A stretch of DNA of 64,000 bases, taken from contig CAVUKI010000001.1 in the NCBI GenBank assembly GCA_963741995.1, forward strand, positions 1,160,360 to 1,224,359, written 5' to 3'. This DNA comes from Bog-473 sp963741995. Its GTDB lineage: Bacteria; Actinomycetota; Acidimicrobiia; Acidimicrobiales; RAAP-2. Position numbers and translations under genes: made by a program. The notes under the pieces were generated by a model. That model was not told the origin of the DNA, did not search any database, and worked only from the letters and a program-made list of their open reading frames with translations. Shown here piece after piece: positions 35,447-44,272 of this stretch (its first letter is position 1; each line of letters starts with the position of its first letter).

Positions 35447-36412
35447 GTGACGCGTTACGGCTACACCTTGATGTGCGAACAGACCGCGCCGAAGCAGCTT
35501 GTTTTGCAGGCGCGAGCCGCTGAATCGGCGGGATTCGACTTTGCTGTCATGTCCGATCATTACTTTCCCTGGGTCGACGAGATGGGCCACTCGCCCTATG
35601 CGTGGTCGGTCCTCGGAGCGGTCGCGCATGCTACGGATTCAATCGGACTCATGACCTACGTTACGTGTCCGATAAAGCGGTACCACCCGGCCGTTGTGGC
35701 TCAGAGTGCGGCAACGGTGAGCCTGCTGGCCGATGGTCGCTTCACCCTCGGGCTCGGGGCAGGGGAGAACCTCAACGAGCATGTGACGGGGGGTGGCTGG
35801 CCGCCAGTGAACGTCCGCCACGCCATGCTGACTGAAGCGGTGGAGATCATCAGGCTGCTCCTGGACGGCGGCTACGTGAACTATCAGGGCCGTCACTTCG
35901 AGGTGGATTCAGCCAAGATCTGGGATTTGCCCGACGAGCCACCACCGATCGGCATTGCGGTTTCTGGGCCGCAGTCATGTGAGCTGGCGGGATCCCTGGC
36001 AGACGTGATGATCGCCGTCGAGCCGAAGGCCGAGCTAGGTCAGATGTTCAGTAGTCACGGGGGCGACGGGAAGCCGCGGGTCGGGCAGATCCCGGTGTGC
36101 TTCGACCCAGATCGGGAAGCTGCCATCGATCGGGCTCACCGGCTCTTCCGGTGGTTCGGAAGTGGCTGGAAGGTCAATGCTGAACTCCCAGGTACAGCTT
36201 CGTTTTCTTCGGCCTCCCAGTTCGTACGCCGTGAGGACATAGCCGAATCGATCCCATGCGGCTATGACGTCGACGCCTTCGTCACGGCAATACGTGAGTT
36301 TCCCGAGGCTGGCTTCACCGACATCGCGATCGTCCAGATCGGTGGCGAGAACCAGGATGCATTCATCGAGTGGAGCGAGAGCGAGCTCTTGCCCGCTCTC
36401 CGCACGAGATGA
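35447..36412 (+). CDS. LLM-class F420-dependent oxidoreductase
   Basis: A 321-residue luciferase-like TIM-barrel enzyme. The pattern resembles the F420-dependent glucose-6-phosphate dehydrogenase family: AAESAGFDFAVMSDHYFPW, GLMTYVTCPIKRYHPAVVAQ, GRFTLGLGAGENLNEHV and IAVSGPQSCELAG. It would transfer hydride to or from cofactor F420, which fits an actinobacterium. The GTG start at 35447 is chosen by family length; the upstream extension is not conserved-looking. Its stop overlaps the start of the HAD gene by 4 nt (ATGA), so the two are cotranscribed. Confidence 0.87.
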   Translation: MTRYGYTLMCEQTAPKQLVLQARAAESAGFDFAVMSDHYFPWVDEMGHSPYAWSVLGAVAHATDSIGLMTYVTCPIKRYHPAVVAQSAATVSLLADGRFTLGLGAGENLNEHVTGGGWPPVNVRHAMLTEAVEIIRLLLDGGYVNYQGRHFEVDSAKIWDLPDEPPPIGIAVSGPQSCELAGSLADVMIAVEPKAELGQMFSSHGGDGKPRVGQIPVCFDPDREAAIDRAHRLFRWFGSGWKVNAELPGTASFSSASQFVRREDIAESIPCGYDVDAFVTAIREFPEAGFTDIAIVQIGGENQDAFIEWSESELLPALRTR

Positions 36413-37068
36413 TTCGCAACGAGCAGAGTGCGGTGCTGTTTGACCTCGACGGCACGCTTCTCGACACGAATTACATCCACACGCTTGCGTGGTGGCAAGC
36501 ATTGTCCGAGGCCGGGGAGAAGGTCCCTATGGCAGCACTTCACCGGCTCATTGGGATGGGTAGCGCGGAATTGCTAACCAAGATACTCGGAAGCCCTGAC
36601 GAGGAGATCAGTCAGGCACACGGAACGCGGTTTGCGGACATGCATGACCTGATTCGACCTTTGCCTGGTGCGGCCGAACTGGTTCGCGTCGTTGAGGAGA
36701 ATGGATCGCTGGTGGTGGTGGTCACATCCGCAGAGGAGCGGGAGGTCGACGTTCTCCTCGATGCGCTCGGATGCCGTGATTCCATCGACATGGTGGTCCA
36801 TGGAGAGTCAGGAGCGGCGAAGCCTGCGCCCGACCTGTTTGAGATCGCTTTGGAACGTGTGTGCGTAAACGCTTCATCGGCCGTTGTTCTCGGCGACAGT
36901 ATCTGGGACATCATCGCGGCGGCACACGCTGGAGTGAAGTGCGTCGCGGTGGAAACAGGCGGAATCGCCCGCTGCGTCTTGGAGCAAGCTGGCGCGGTGG
37001 CTGTCTACGAATCGAGCCTGGAACTCGTGGAATCCTTCGCGTCCAGCCCCCTGGCCCTATCGGCGTAA
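36409..37068 (+). CDS. HAD-superfamily phosphatase
   Basis: A 219-residue hydrolase with all HAD motifs: nucleophile AVLFDLDGTLLDT near the N-terminus, motif II VVVVTSAEE, the lysine in GAAKPAPDLF, and motif IV VVLGDSIWDI. The cap insertion after motif I makes it a beta-phosphoglucomutase/phosphoglycolate phosphatase-like subclass I member. It starts inside the stop of the F420 enzyme gene (ATGA overlap), so a joint pathway, perhaps sugar-phosphate processing, is likely. Confidence 0.88.
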   Translation: MIRNEQSAVLFDLDGTLLDTNYIHTLAWWQALSEAGEKVPMAALHRLIGMGSAELLTKILGSPDEEISQAHGTRFADMHDLIRPLPGAAELVRVVEENGSLVVVVTSAEEREVDVLLDALGCRDSIDMVVHGESGAAKPAPDLFEIALERVCVNASSAVVLGDSIWDIIAAAHAGVKCVAVETGGIARCVLEQAGAVAVYESSLELVESFASSPLALSA

Positions 37069-37164
37069 CGAGGGCGGTGTCGTGGTTCGACGGCCCACAT
37101 GTTGCGAACCATCCGGCTCGGCAGCTGGTGGTTTCACCGACCAAGGTGGAGGTAGCTGCTTACA

Positions 37165-37947
37165 ATGGCCGTGATTATCGGAACCTCGGGCTGGCAGTAC
37201 GCCGATTGGCGGGGCCGAATGTACCCGAGCGGCTTGGCGCAGAGAAAGTGGCTCTCCTTCTATGCCGAGCGGTTCCAATCTGTCGAGGTGAACAACGTCT
37301 TCTACCGCTTGCCGGAAAAGTCCAACTTTGAACGCTGGTGTGCTTCCACCCCGGACGACTTTGTGTTCAGCCTTAAGGCGAGCCGCTACCTCACCCATGT
37401 ACTTCGTCTGAGCAATGCCGCGGAGCCAGTCCGGAGGCTCCTCGATCGCTCGAGTGGACTGGGTCACAAGCTAGGACCGGTCCTCCTGCAGCTTCCGGCG
37501 AACTTCCGCGCCGATCCAGTCCTGCTGGCCTCTGCGCTCGGAGCCTTTCCCCATCATGTCAAGGTGGCCTTCGAGCCACGCCACGAGTCCTGGTACAGCG
37601 ACGAGGTTGCTGACATATTGGCGCAACACCAGGCGGCGTTCTGCCTGACTGACACCCCGCGGCGCAAGTCTCCGCTGTGGCGCACGGCTGGCTGGGGTTA
37701 TCTGCGGCTGCACGAAGGGCGAGCCAACCCGGTTCCGTGTTACGGACGAACGGCCCTCACGAATTGGGCCAGGCGTCTCGCTGAACTGTGGGACGAGAAA
37801 GAGGACGTCTACGTCTACTTCAACAACGACCATGGAGGATGTGCAGTGCGCGACGCCCACCGTTTCGCTCTCGCCACCAGCCATGCCGGGCTATCTCCTT
37901 CGCGGGTGCCAACGAGCCGTGAAGCATCATTGACGGCGAAGGAGTGA
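37165..37947 (+). CDS. DUF72 family protein
   Basis: A 260-residue TIM-barrel-like protein of the DUF72 (YecE) family. Landmarks are the opening VIIGTSGWQYADWRG, YAERFQSVEVNNVFYRLP, KASRYLTHVLRL, LGPVLLQLPANF, FEPRHESWY and YVYFNNDHGG. ATG 37165 lies about 12 nt after GGAGG. Function unknown across the family. Confidence 0.9.
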   Translation: MAVIIGTSGWQYADWRGRMYPSGLAQRKWLSFYAERFQSVEVNNVFYRLPEKSNFERWCASTPDDFVFSLKASRYLTHVLRLSNAAEPVRRLLDRSSGLGHKLGPVLLQLPANFRADPVLLASALGAFPHHVKVAFEPRHESWYSDEVADILAQHQAAFCLTDTPRRKSPLWRTAGWGYLRLHEGRANPVPCYGRTALTNWARRLAELWDEKEDVYVYFNNDHGGCAVRDAHRFALATSHAGLSPSRVPTSREASLTAKE

Positions 37948-38117
37948 GGGAGCACGCTCAGCGGGTTGCCCGACCGCGTCGAGCGGGAGCAGTGTCGTGG
38001 CCCGCGACGGAATTTGCGAGATCCGAGTCGTTGCTGAACGGCCTGTTCAAGGGATGGCGCTTCTGCGAAGCGACATGTGTCGGAGACGGGATCGTCCCGT
38101 CCCGGGTGGTCTCGACG

Positions 38118-39665
38118 TCAGTGCCGGGGCAACCAACGATGGCGTTTCGGGACACGCAACGTGGCCCAGGCACGCTCCCATTGCTCCTCCGACTCTCGCT
38201 GGCGGAGGCGCGCTTCGGCGACGAGGCGCCCGACCTCGAGGCAGACTGCCGACGACACGATGGGAGCAACTGAGGACGAGGAGTCGTCGGTCCATTCATC
38301 TCGGAGCCATGCTTCAGCGGCCACCGAGTCATGGTGCTCACCGAGGGCCGTCTGGACGTCCTCTGCCGCCGAAGACGTCCGCCGGGCCGGCTTGCCGATG
38401 ATCGGGACTGCCGCCTCTGCTGCGTATCTGAGCTGCTTAGACTTGATTCGAACCCGATGGAGCTCTGCGGGCGACGGCTCCGGACCTGCACGGCGCACCT
38501 GTCGGCGTACGGCCCGCCACCGAGCCGCCACCAACGAGGGCAGGACGTCCGTCGCCCGACGCTGCGCCTCGTCCTTGGCCCCTGCGGCAATGGGGAGCTG
38601 TTCCGAGCCGGCCTGAAGCTTGTCCACCAGGTTCAAGTACCGATCACTCCCCAAGGCGTCTTCCAGACGGCCGCCGCATGCACGACGTTGTACGGCCAAC
38701 CGTTGTCGGACGGCGGGCGGGGCGTCGGAGAGTCTGTCGGAGAGCACGTCTCGATCCCGCAGTTCCCCTAGCACCGTGCCAATCCATTTCAGGTCGCTGC
38801 GGACATGGCGGAGCCACACGGGATCGAGCACACCGCCGAAGGTCTTCAAATCTGAGCGGAGCCTTCTTGTCGCGACCCGCGCCTGGTGGACGTCTTCCAC
38901 GCTGGGATCAGGATTGCGAAGCCGGAGCTGCCAATCATGTGTGACAAGTCGGTCGAGGCCCGCGTGCAGCGAGGCCCTGAGGACGTCAGCCACCGTGGAC
39001 TGCTCATCCACGGTATGACTCGGTGACGGCAGGCGCGACAAATTCATCGCTTTCGCCAATTTCTGGTCGTTCTCGACGCGGGCACCGGCCTTTTCGAGCC
39101 GACGGACCACGCGATGCCCCCTCCATTTGCTGTCGCGAATCTCCAGCTCGACCTGGCGAAAGCGCGCTCCATCGCGAGGGCCGCCAACCACGAGTACAAC
39201 GTCATCATCGAGTTCGGCGACGTCACGGGCTTTGTCATCTCGAAGGACAAGCCTCTGACGGGTCGTTTCGAGCACCGTGAGCTCGTGCAACGGGTGGCGG
39301 CGGATGACACCGCGCAAGATTGCGCTCGCATCGGTCGGAATCTCCTGGCTGGGGCCGGGCCAGGAGACCTCTGTGCGCTGCAGTGCCTGCCCTTCTGGGG
39401 CATGAGGCAGCTTGAGGGTCCAGGTGCCATCATCCTGGTTACCGGTGCTCCGATGTCGCAGGGTCATACCCTGCCGCCAGAGGCGGCGATCCATCGTGTC
39501 GAAATAGCGAGTGACCAGTTGCTCTTCAGGTAGACGCTCCGTCCCGCCGACCAAGTGGCGCAAATCCGGCAGCGCTAGCGCGAAAGGCGCCGCAAACTTA
39601 ACCTCTCGTTCGAGCGTGGCATTTCGTTCCATACCATGTTGTGTACCCACGGACGCATGGGTCAT
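38118..39665 (-). CDS. CYTH and CHAD domain protein
   Basis: A 515-residue cytosolic protein. The N-terminal CYTH (triphosphate tunnel) domain begins with the signature LEREVKF (ExExK) and would bind metal-triphosphate or polyphosphate. The C-terminal CHAD domain (about 230-515) is helical with conserved histidines, for example VHQARVATRRLRSDLKTF and ELHRVRIKSKQLRYAAE. CYTH-CHAD proteins associate with polyphosphate in many bacteria. The ATG at 39665 precedes another at 39632 (MERNATLEREV); either could be used, as neither has a strong ribosome site. Confidence 0.9.
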   Translation of the reverse strand: MTHASVGTQHGMERNATLEREVKFAAPFALALPDLRHLVGGTERLPEEQLVTRYFDTMDRRLWRQGMTLRHRSTGNQDDGTWTLKLPHAPEGQALQRTEVSWPGPSQEIPTDASAILRGVIRRHPLHELTVLETTRQRLVLRDDKARDVAELDDDVVLVVGGPRDGARFRQVELEIRDSKWRGHRVVRRLEKAGARVENDQKLAKAMNLSRLPSPSHTVDEQSTVADVLRASLHAGLDRLVTHDWQLRLRNPDPSVEDVHQARVATRRLRSDLKTFGGVLDPVWLRHVRSDLKWIGTVLGELRDRDVLSDRLSDAPPAVRQRLAVQRRACGGRLEDALGSDRYLNLVDKLQAGSEQLPIAAGAKDEAQRRATDVLPSLVAARWRAVRRQVRRAGPEPSPAELHRVRIKSKQLRYAAEAAVPIIGKPARRTSSAAEDVQTALGEHHDSVAAEAWLRDEWTDDSSSSVAPIVSSAVCLEVGRLVAEARLRQRESEEQWERAWATLRVPKRHRWLPRH

Positions 39666-40190
39666 GCGAGATTCCGGGCACCCGCACGCCCTCCACCAGT
39701 CACCCCTAGGGCCACCTTCCCGCTTCGGCAGGATCGACTGCTGTATCGCGGTGTGACCAGACCTTCGACCTAGTCGGTTACCCTACGATCTCATTGAAGG
39801 CGGACTATGTTGGAGCATCGCGAAATTGCGACTTCGCTGCCGCGCTCGCGCGGTTCTTCGTCGACGAGTCGTGCTGCGGGTCGCACTGTTGCGATTCGTG
39901 AGTTTCGCTTGCGAAGTCTGTCCGGCGAGACATTACGGTCGCAGAGGAGAAACCTCAGACCGCGGTCGACACCGATCCGTTGGCACCAAAGATCGATATG
40001 GCTCTGTACGAGCGTACTCTGGGAATGGCCTTGATGCATTTCGAAACGACCAGAGCGAGAACCTTGGTTCAGATCTTGCAGTCATGAGCCATCATTCATC
40101 AGGTGACAGAAGCGTCTAGGTCCTCGTCCGAGCCTCGCGACGAGAGAACCGGAAGCTGCGGCATATTTGGTTCAAAAGACCGCGTATCGG
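39666..40190. other. 525-bp region with at most one tiny open frame
   Basis: No recognisable gene. A plus-strand frame after ATG 39998 encodes 29 residues beginning MALYERTLGMALMHF and stopping at 40087; its composition is protein-like, but it lacks a ribosome site and upstream stops limit it. It could be a remnant of a longer gene. Confidence 0.4.
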
Positions 40191-40517
40191 TTATCGACCG
40201 ACGGCGCGCTCGAGCTGGAGTTTCGTCATCTTGGACCGACCCGCGATCCCTTTGCGCTTGGCCTCTTCATAGAGCTGGTCCCGGGTCCGACCTCCCGGAC
40301 CCCGATGCGACCGTAGGCCACCTCGTCGACCCGACGAGATGTCATTCGTCGAACTCTTGCTTTTCGTCTTTGACTCACCGTGACGAGCGCGTTCCTTGTT
40401 TACAGTCCTGGCGGCGATCTCTTCGGCTTCTTCCTCTGAATCCCCGCGCCGCTTCAGACCGCCCTTGATGTGTTCGTACTGGCGCTCCCGCTTTGCGCTC
40501 CACGCTTGCTGTGGCAT
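40191..40517 (-). CDS. Plasmid-stabilisation-like/Rho-N-type small basic protein
   Basis: A 108-residue basic protein starting MPQQAWSAKRERQYEHIK, with AEEIAARTVNKERARHGE and a C-terminal DQLYEEAKRKGIAGRSKMTK segment like a SAP/Rho N-terminal helix-extended-loop-helix. Close relatives in actinobacteria are annotated as plasmid stabilisation proteins, although no toxin partner is known. ATG 40517 follows GGAGGAG. Likely nucleic-acid binding; chromosomal stress role possible. Confidence 0.8.
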   Translation of the reverse strand: MPQQAWSAKRERQYEHIKGGLKRRGDSEEEAEEIAARTVNKERARHGESKTKSKSSTNDISSGRRGGLRSHRGPGGRTRDQLYEEAKRKGIAGRSKMTKLQLERAVGR

Positions 40518-40688
40518 CGCTCGCTCCTCCGTCTTCGCTTGACGACAATGACCAATTACCCCGGACAATTTCTGCCAAAACGGCCTGTACCGACGGCGGT
40601 GAGACGATTGAGCTCGGTATGGGTGCAATCATGAGTGTTTATGGCGACTTGGCGCACGTGCGCCGCAATCGGCAAAGCCACTGGGCAA

Positions 40689-41192
40689 TCAGTGGACCTT
40701 CTCTCGACCGCGATCCGCTCCGATCCTGTCTGCAATCGGAAGCCCGAACCATAGGGCCACGAAGCACCCGGTCACCCCGGCGGCGAGAAGTGCGGTGGGC
40801 CAGTTCAAGCCGACGAAGAGAAGAACCATCCAGACGGCAACACACACAGCCAGTGCGACCATGCCCAGACCGACAATGGCCTGCGTATTGGCGTAACGCA
40901 GCAGCCGTCCCTTCTCATGTCGACGGAATACCCAGCGGTGGTAGGCAACCGGACTGACGAGTAGCGCGATGGCCAAGGCTGCGCTGAGAAGGCTCACCCT
41001 GTAGAGAGCTCGTTCCAGCGTGTCGAGCTGGTGGAAGCGCATGGTGAACGGCAGAGAGAGCAGGAATCCGAACAGCACCTGCACACCGAGCCCCGCGACG
41101 CGTAATTCCTGCAGCAGATCACTCAGGTTGCGATTGTTGCGCTCTGCTTCCGATTCTCCTGTTTCGCTTGCGCTAATCCCGCATTCGTCCAT
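40689..41192 (-). CDS. DUF6328-like four-helix membrane protein
   Basis: A 167-residue protein. After an acidic N-terminus come LSDLLQELRVAGLGVQVLFGFLL, a typical opening of DUF6328, and four hydrophobic helices, with a HRWVFRRHEKGRLLRYAN loop between helices 2 and 3. Function unknown. ATG 41192 follows GAGGCAGC. A perfect 8-bp inverted repeat lies 20 bp upstream. Confidence 0.75.
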   Translation of the reverse strand: MDECGISASETGESEAERNNRNLSDLLQELRVAGLGVQVLFGFLLSLPFTMRFHQLDTLERALYRVSLLSAALAIALLVSPVAYHRWVFRRHEKGRLLRYANTQAIVGLGMVALAVCVAVWMVLLFVGLNWPTALLAAGVTGCFVALWFGLPIADRIGADRGREKVH

Positions 41193-41211
41193 GCTGCCTC
41201 GATATCGTCCA

Positions 41212-41244
41212 ATAGTGTCCCTAACGCGACAGCAACGACACTAT
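41212..41244 (-). promoter_or_regulatory. Inverted repeat upstream of DUF6328-like gene
   Basis: ATAGTGTC (41212-41219) and GACACTAT (41237-41244) form a perfect 8-bp inverted repeat with a 17-nt spacer, ending 20 bp before the start codon. It may be an operator or a 5' leader hairpin. Confidence 0.4.
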
Positions 41245-41474
41245 CTGTGGGCCGCCGACGATCGACGGGATCACTCTCCCGGAGACGAATCTTCTCTCCG
41301 GGACAGGCCGGCAGCGTAAAGGCCTCCTCCACCGCTCTCTTGTGGCCGGGAGATCCTTCAGGCGCTCTCGGCTCCCATCATCCCATCTTGGTCACCCCGG
41401 AGACGCCCTGAGGTTCCCCAGAATTAGTGGACACCTGACGAGCTGACCATCGGTCGGCTGGAAGGATGTCCGAT

Positions 41475-41780
41475 ATGGGAGTCACGAGACGTAGGTTCAC
41501 GCTGGAGTTCAAGACGGAAGCCGCTCATCGGGTAATCGATACGGGCCGGACGATTGCCGAGGTGTCCGCCGAGCTGTCGGTGTCGGACAGCTCACTGGCC
41601 AGGTGGGTGCGCGAGGAGCGCCGTCGGCTCGACGCGGTGAGCGGATCGAGCGATGAACCGTTGAGCGCGGCGGAGCGGACCGAGCTGTTGCGCTTGCGCC
41701 GCCAGGTGGCCGAACAGGACAAGGACCTGGCCTTCTTGGGAAAAGTCGCCATGACCTGGCCGGTCACCATCGGAGGATGA
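41475..41780 (+). pseudogene. IS3-family orfA, 5' part (split by IS110)
   Basis: The N-terminal helix-turn-helix of an IS3 transposase (RRRFTLEFKTEAAHRVI, ELSVSDSSLARWV) and its leucine-rich oligomerisation helix end at LAFLGKVA (41750). After this the frame reads into the IS110 element and stops at 41780. The missing tail is found at 43297-43344. ATG 41475 is 8 nt after GAAGGA. Confidence 0.88.
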
Positions 41781-41960
41781 AATGATGGCGGGCGGTCGTC
41801 GGGTGTGGTCGCCGAAGTTTGCTTGCCGCCGCGTGCGCGTGAAAAGTCTGGTGCGGGGCCGTGGGGACCACCGAATGTCGCTTTTGAGCACGAACCGGAG
41901 ATTCCGCTTCACACCGTGGTCCTCTCCCGGTGGCCTCCAACTACAACATGGAGGTGGTGC
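41751..41960 (+). ncRNA. Candidate bridge RNA region of the IS110 element
   Basis: IS110-group recombinases use a structured RNA from the non-coding left end to choose donor and target. This 210-nt left end contains GAAAAGTC (41841-41848), identical to the eight target bases immediately left of the shared GCC at the insertion point (41740-41747). That is what a left target guide should look like. GTGCGGGGC at 41851-41859 could pair, with one mismatch and one G-U, to the right flank, but it is very close to the first guide. Structure was not computed. Confidence 0.5.
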
Positions 41961-43199
41961 ATGAAGCAGATCAGGAACAAGGTGGGCGGCCTCGATGTCC
42001 ACCGCGACAACGTGGTGGCCTGCACGAGGGTGGCGATGCCCGACGGCAGCGTCGAGGTCGCCAAGGAGCGGTTCTCGACCACCCAATCCGGCCTGGCCGA
42101 GCTGACGGCCTTTTTGATGGACGCCGGAGTTGACACCGTGGCGATGGAGGCGACGGGGGTTTATTGGCGGACGGTCTACTACGCCTTGGAGGGCCTCTTC
42201 GAAGAGCTGTGGCTCTGTAATGCTCAGCACGTAAAGAACGTACCTGGGCGCAAGAGCGATCTCTCCGATGCCGAGTGGCTGGCCGATGTGGCTGCGCACG
42301 GGATGGTGCGGCCCTCCTTCGTCCCCCCGCCCGATATCCGAGAGCTGCGCGAGTTGACCAGGTATCGCAAGACCCAGGTCGACGCCCGGGGCCAGGAGAT
42401 TCAGCGACTCGAGAAGTGTCTCCAAGACGCCGGCGTGAAGCTCACCTCGGTGGCGTCGACGGTGTGGTCCAAGTCGTCGCGGGCGATGATCGAGGCCATG
42501 ATCGCCGGCGAACGCGACTCGGTGGTGCTGGCCGATCTGGCCAAGGGACCGATGCGCAAGAAGACCGACCGGCTCACTGAGGCACTCGAAAGTAACTTCG
42601 GTCCTCATCACGCCGTCTTGTGCCGTCAGATCATCGACCACCTCGACTTCTTGGACGGCTCGATTGCCGCGCTGAGCGAGGAGATCTGCGCCCGACTCGT
42701 CCCTTTTGAGCCTCAGGTCGCCTTGCTCACCTCCATCCCGGGTATCTCGGCGACCACGGCCCAAGTCATCGTGGCCGAGACAGGCGCCGACATGAGCCGG
42801 TTCCCGACCGCGGGGCACCTGTGCGCCTGGGCGGGCGTGGCCCCGGCCAGTCACGAATCGGCCGGCAAGAAACGCCCGGCTGGGACCCGACACGGTTCGC
42901 CGTGGCTGCGCCGGACCCTGATAGAGGCAGCCCGGGCGGCGGTGCGCACCAAGGGCAGCTACTACTCAGCCCTCTACAGCCGCATCGCCCGGCGAAGAGG
43001 ACCCAACAAGGCAGCGGTCGCCGTGGCCCACTCCATGCTCGAGACCGCCTGGCACCTACTCAGCACGGGTGCACTCTACGAAGACCCCGGCGCCGACTAC
43101 TTCGAGCGTCGTCACGATCCCAGCGTTGAGGCGAAGCGGCTCCAGCGCAGGATCGAGGCTCTCGGCTTCGCCGTCACCATCAGTGAAAAGGCGGCATAG
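41961..43199 (+). CDS. IS110-family DEDD transposase
   Basis: A 412-residue recombinase. The N-terminal RuvC-like DEDD domain shows GGLDVHRDNVVAC, VAMEATGVYWR and GRKSDLSDAEWLADV; a coiled-coil middle follows, and the C-terminal transposase-20 domain has LTSIPGISATTAQVI and APASHESAGKKRP with the catalytic serine. ATG 41961 follows GGAGGTGG. All expected residues are present, so the enzyme may be active. Confidence 0.94.
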   Translation: MKQIRNKVGGLDVHRDNVVACTRVAMPDGSVEVAKERFSTTQSGLAELTAFLMDAGVDTVAMEATGVYWRTVYYALEGLFEELWLCNAQHVKNVPGRKSDLSDAEWLADVAAHGMVRPSFVPPPDIRELRELTRYRKTQVDARGQEIQRLEKCLQDAGVKLTSVASTVWSKSSRAMIEAMIAGERDSVVLADLAKGPMRKKTDRLTEALESNFGPHHAVLCRQIIDHLDFLDGSIAALSEEICARLVPFEPQVALLTSIPGISATTAQVIVAETGADMSRFPTAGHLCAWAGVAPASHESAGKKRPAGTRHGSPWLRRTLIEAARAAVRTKGSYYSALYSRIARRRGPNKAAVAVAHSMLETAWHLLSTGALYEDPGADYFERRHDPSVEAKRLQRRIEALGFAVTISEKAA

Positions 43200-43296
43200 A
43201 CCCACCCTCTCGACAACTCCACCTCGTCATTGCACCGAGGGGTGCCTCGTTGCGCGCGCCTCAGTGCTCCTGCGGCGTCAGCATTTCACCGGAGCT

Positions 43297-43344
43297 GCCG
43301 CGTACTTCGCTTCGAATCCACCAAAGCAGAAAGATTTGCGTTGA
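43297..43344 (+). pseudogene. IS3-family orfA, 3' tail
   Basis: The last 15 codons of orfA (AAYFASNPPKQKDLR and stop) lie directly after the IS110 right end. Its TGA shares the A with the ATG of orfB. Confidence 0.82.
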
Positions 43345-44213
43345 TGGCCGCCGAGTGCGCGAACTTCGAGATCACCCGCATGGCCCGCCTGCTGGAGGTT
43401 TCAACGACCGGCTACTACCGCTGGAGGGCGGCCCAGGACCGCTCCCCGCTGCCGAGCGAGGTCCGCCGGGCCGATCTCGACGCCAAGATCATCAACTTCC
43501 ACAAGAGCTCGCAGGGCACCTACGGGGCTCCACGGATCACGCTCGACCTCCACGAGGCCGGCGAGCAGGTCAGCCACAACACCGTGGCTGTCCGCATGGC
43601 CAGCCTCGGGATCGTCGGGGTGAGCCCGCGCCTCTTCAAAGTCACCACCACCTCCGATCCGGGCGCCACCTTCCCTCCAGACCTGGTGAATCGGGAGTTC
43701 CATCCCGAGGGGATCGACGAGCTGTGGACCTCGGATATCACCTATCTCACGATCGGAAGTGGCGAGGCCTACCTGTGCGCCATCCGCGACGAGGGATCGT
43801 CCCGGGTGCTCGGGTTCTCCGTGGCTGACCATATGCGCACCGAGATCGTCCTCGAGGCGCTGGACCACTCGGTTATGACCCGCTTCGGACAGGTCGAGGG
43901 CACGGTGTTTCATACCGACCGCGGCAGTCAATTCTCGGATCGCAAGGTCGTCGAACTCTGCGAGAGCGTCGGGCTGGTCCGCTCCATGGGAGCCACGGGC
44001 AGCTGCTTCGACCACGCCAGCGCCGAGAGCTTCTGGTCGATCTTCAAGCACGAGTACTTCTACCGGCACACCTTCGCCACCATGGACGAACTCCGCGCCG
44101 GCATCGCCCACTACATCAACTTCTACAACCACCAACGCCGCTGCGCCAAGGCCGACAACCTCAGCCCCATCCGCTACGAGTTAACGTTGGCCCACAAGCA
44201 ACAAGCCGCTTAA
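43344..44213 (+). CDS. IS3-family orfB, DDE integrase
   Basis: A 289-residue integrase-core protein. An N-terminal HTH_21 region (MARLLEVSTTGYYRW) precedes the DDE catalytic residues in LWTSDITYLT, VFHTDRGSQFS and ASAESFWSIFKHEYF. ATG 43344 overlaps the orfA stop (TGATG); in IS3 elements OrfAB is normally produced by -1 frameshifting, and the orfB frame is also open upstream (KAERFALM). The gene is intact although orfA is not. Confidence 0.92.
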   Translation: MAAECANFEITRMARLLEVSTTGYYRWRAAQDRSPLPSEVRRADLDAKIINFHKSSQGTYGAPRITLDLHEAGEQVSHNTVAVRMASLGIVGVSPRLFKVTTTSDPGATFPPDLVNREFHPEGIDELWTSDITYLTIGSGEAYLCAIRDEGSSRVLGFSVADHMRTEIVLEALDHSVMTRFGQVEGTVFHTDRGSQFSDRKVVELCESVGLVRSMGATGSCFDHASAESFWSIFKHEYFYRHTFATMDELRAGIAHYINFYNHQRRCAKADNLSPIRYELTLAHKQQAA

Positions 44214-44272
44214 ATCCGTGTCCACAATTTCTGGGCAGCCTCACACGTGGCCCAGCGAACAGGAGGAGTGAA

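Larger units (their letters stand above)
41751..43299 (+). mobile_element. IS110-family insertion sequence nested in IS3 orfA
   Basis: Joining 41750 to 43300 restores the IS3 orfA frame (GKVA then AYFASN), which fixes the element at 1549 bp with a GCC shared by both junctions. It has no terminal inverted repeats, as expected for IS110. A 210-nt non-coding left end precedes the transposase and about 100 nt follow it. The long left end places it with the IS110 group, where the bridge RNA is made from that side, rather than IS1111. Confidence 0.88.
41409..44243 (+). mobile_element. IS3-family insertion sequence (interrupted by IS110 element)
   Basis: Terminal inverted repeats match at 21 of 25 positions: left GAGG..CCCAGAA..GTGGACAC (41410-41434), right the complement ending in GCAGCCTCA at 44243, with TG/CA outer ends. 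Inside are orfA (helix-turn-helix) and orfB (DDE integrase) in overlapping frames. Without the nested IS110 element the length is about 1286 bp, normal for IS3. No matching 3-4 bp target duplication is visible (CCC on the left, CAC on the right). The nested insertion splits orfA, so this copy should be unable to make the OrfAB transposase. Confidence 0.9.

Noticed and set aside
39807..40034. 75-codon plus-strand frame
   Set aside because: Arg/Ser-rich with no ribosome site or similarity; a different frame in the same region looks slightly more protein-like but is also unproven.
41466..41468. ATG 41466 as orfA start
   Set aside because: It directly abuts GAAGG, leaving no spacing; ATG 41475 fits better.
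41592..42893. 433-codon minus-strand frame over the IS110 transposase
   Set aside because: Shadow of the transposase gene; His/Arg/Gly-rich and without motifs.
41406..44247. Target-site duplication of the IS3 element
   Set aside because: The bases next to the two ends (CCC and CAC) do not match, so no duplication is claimed.
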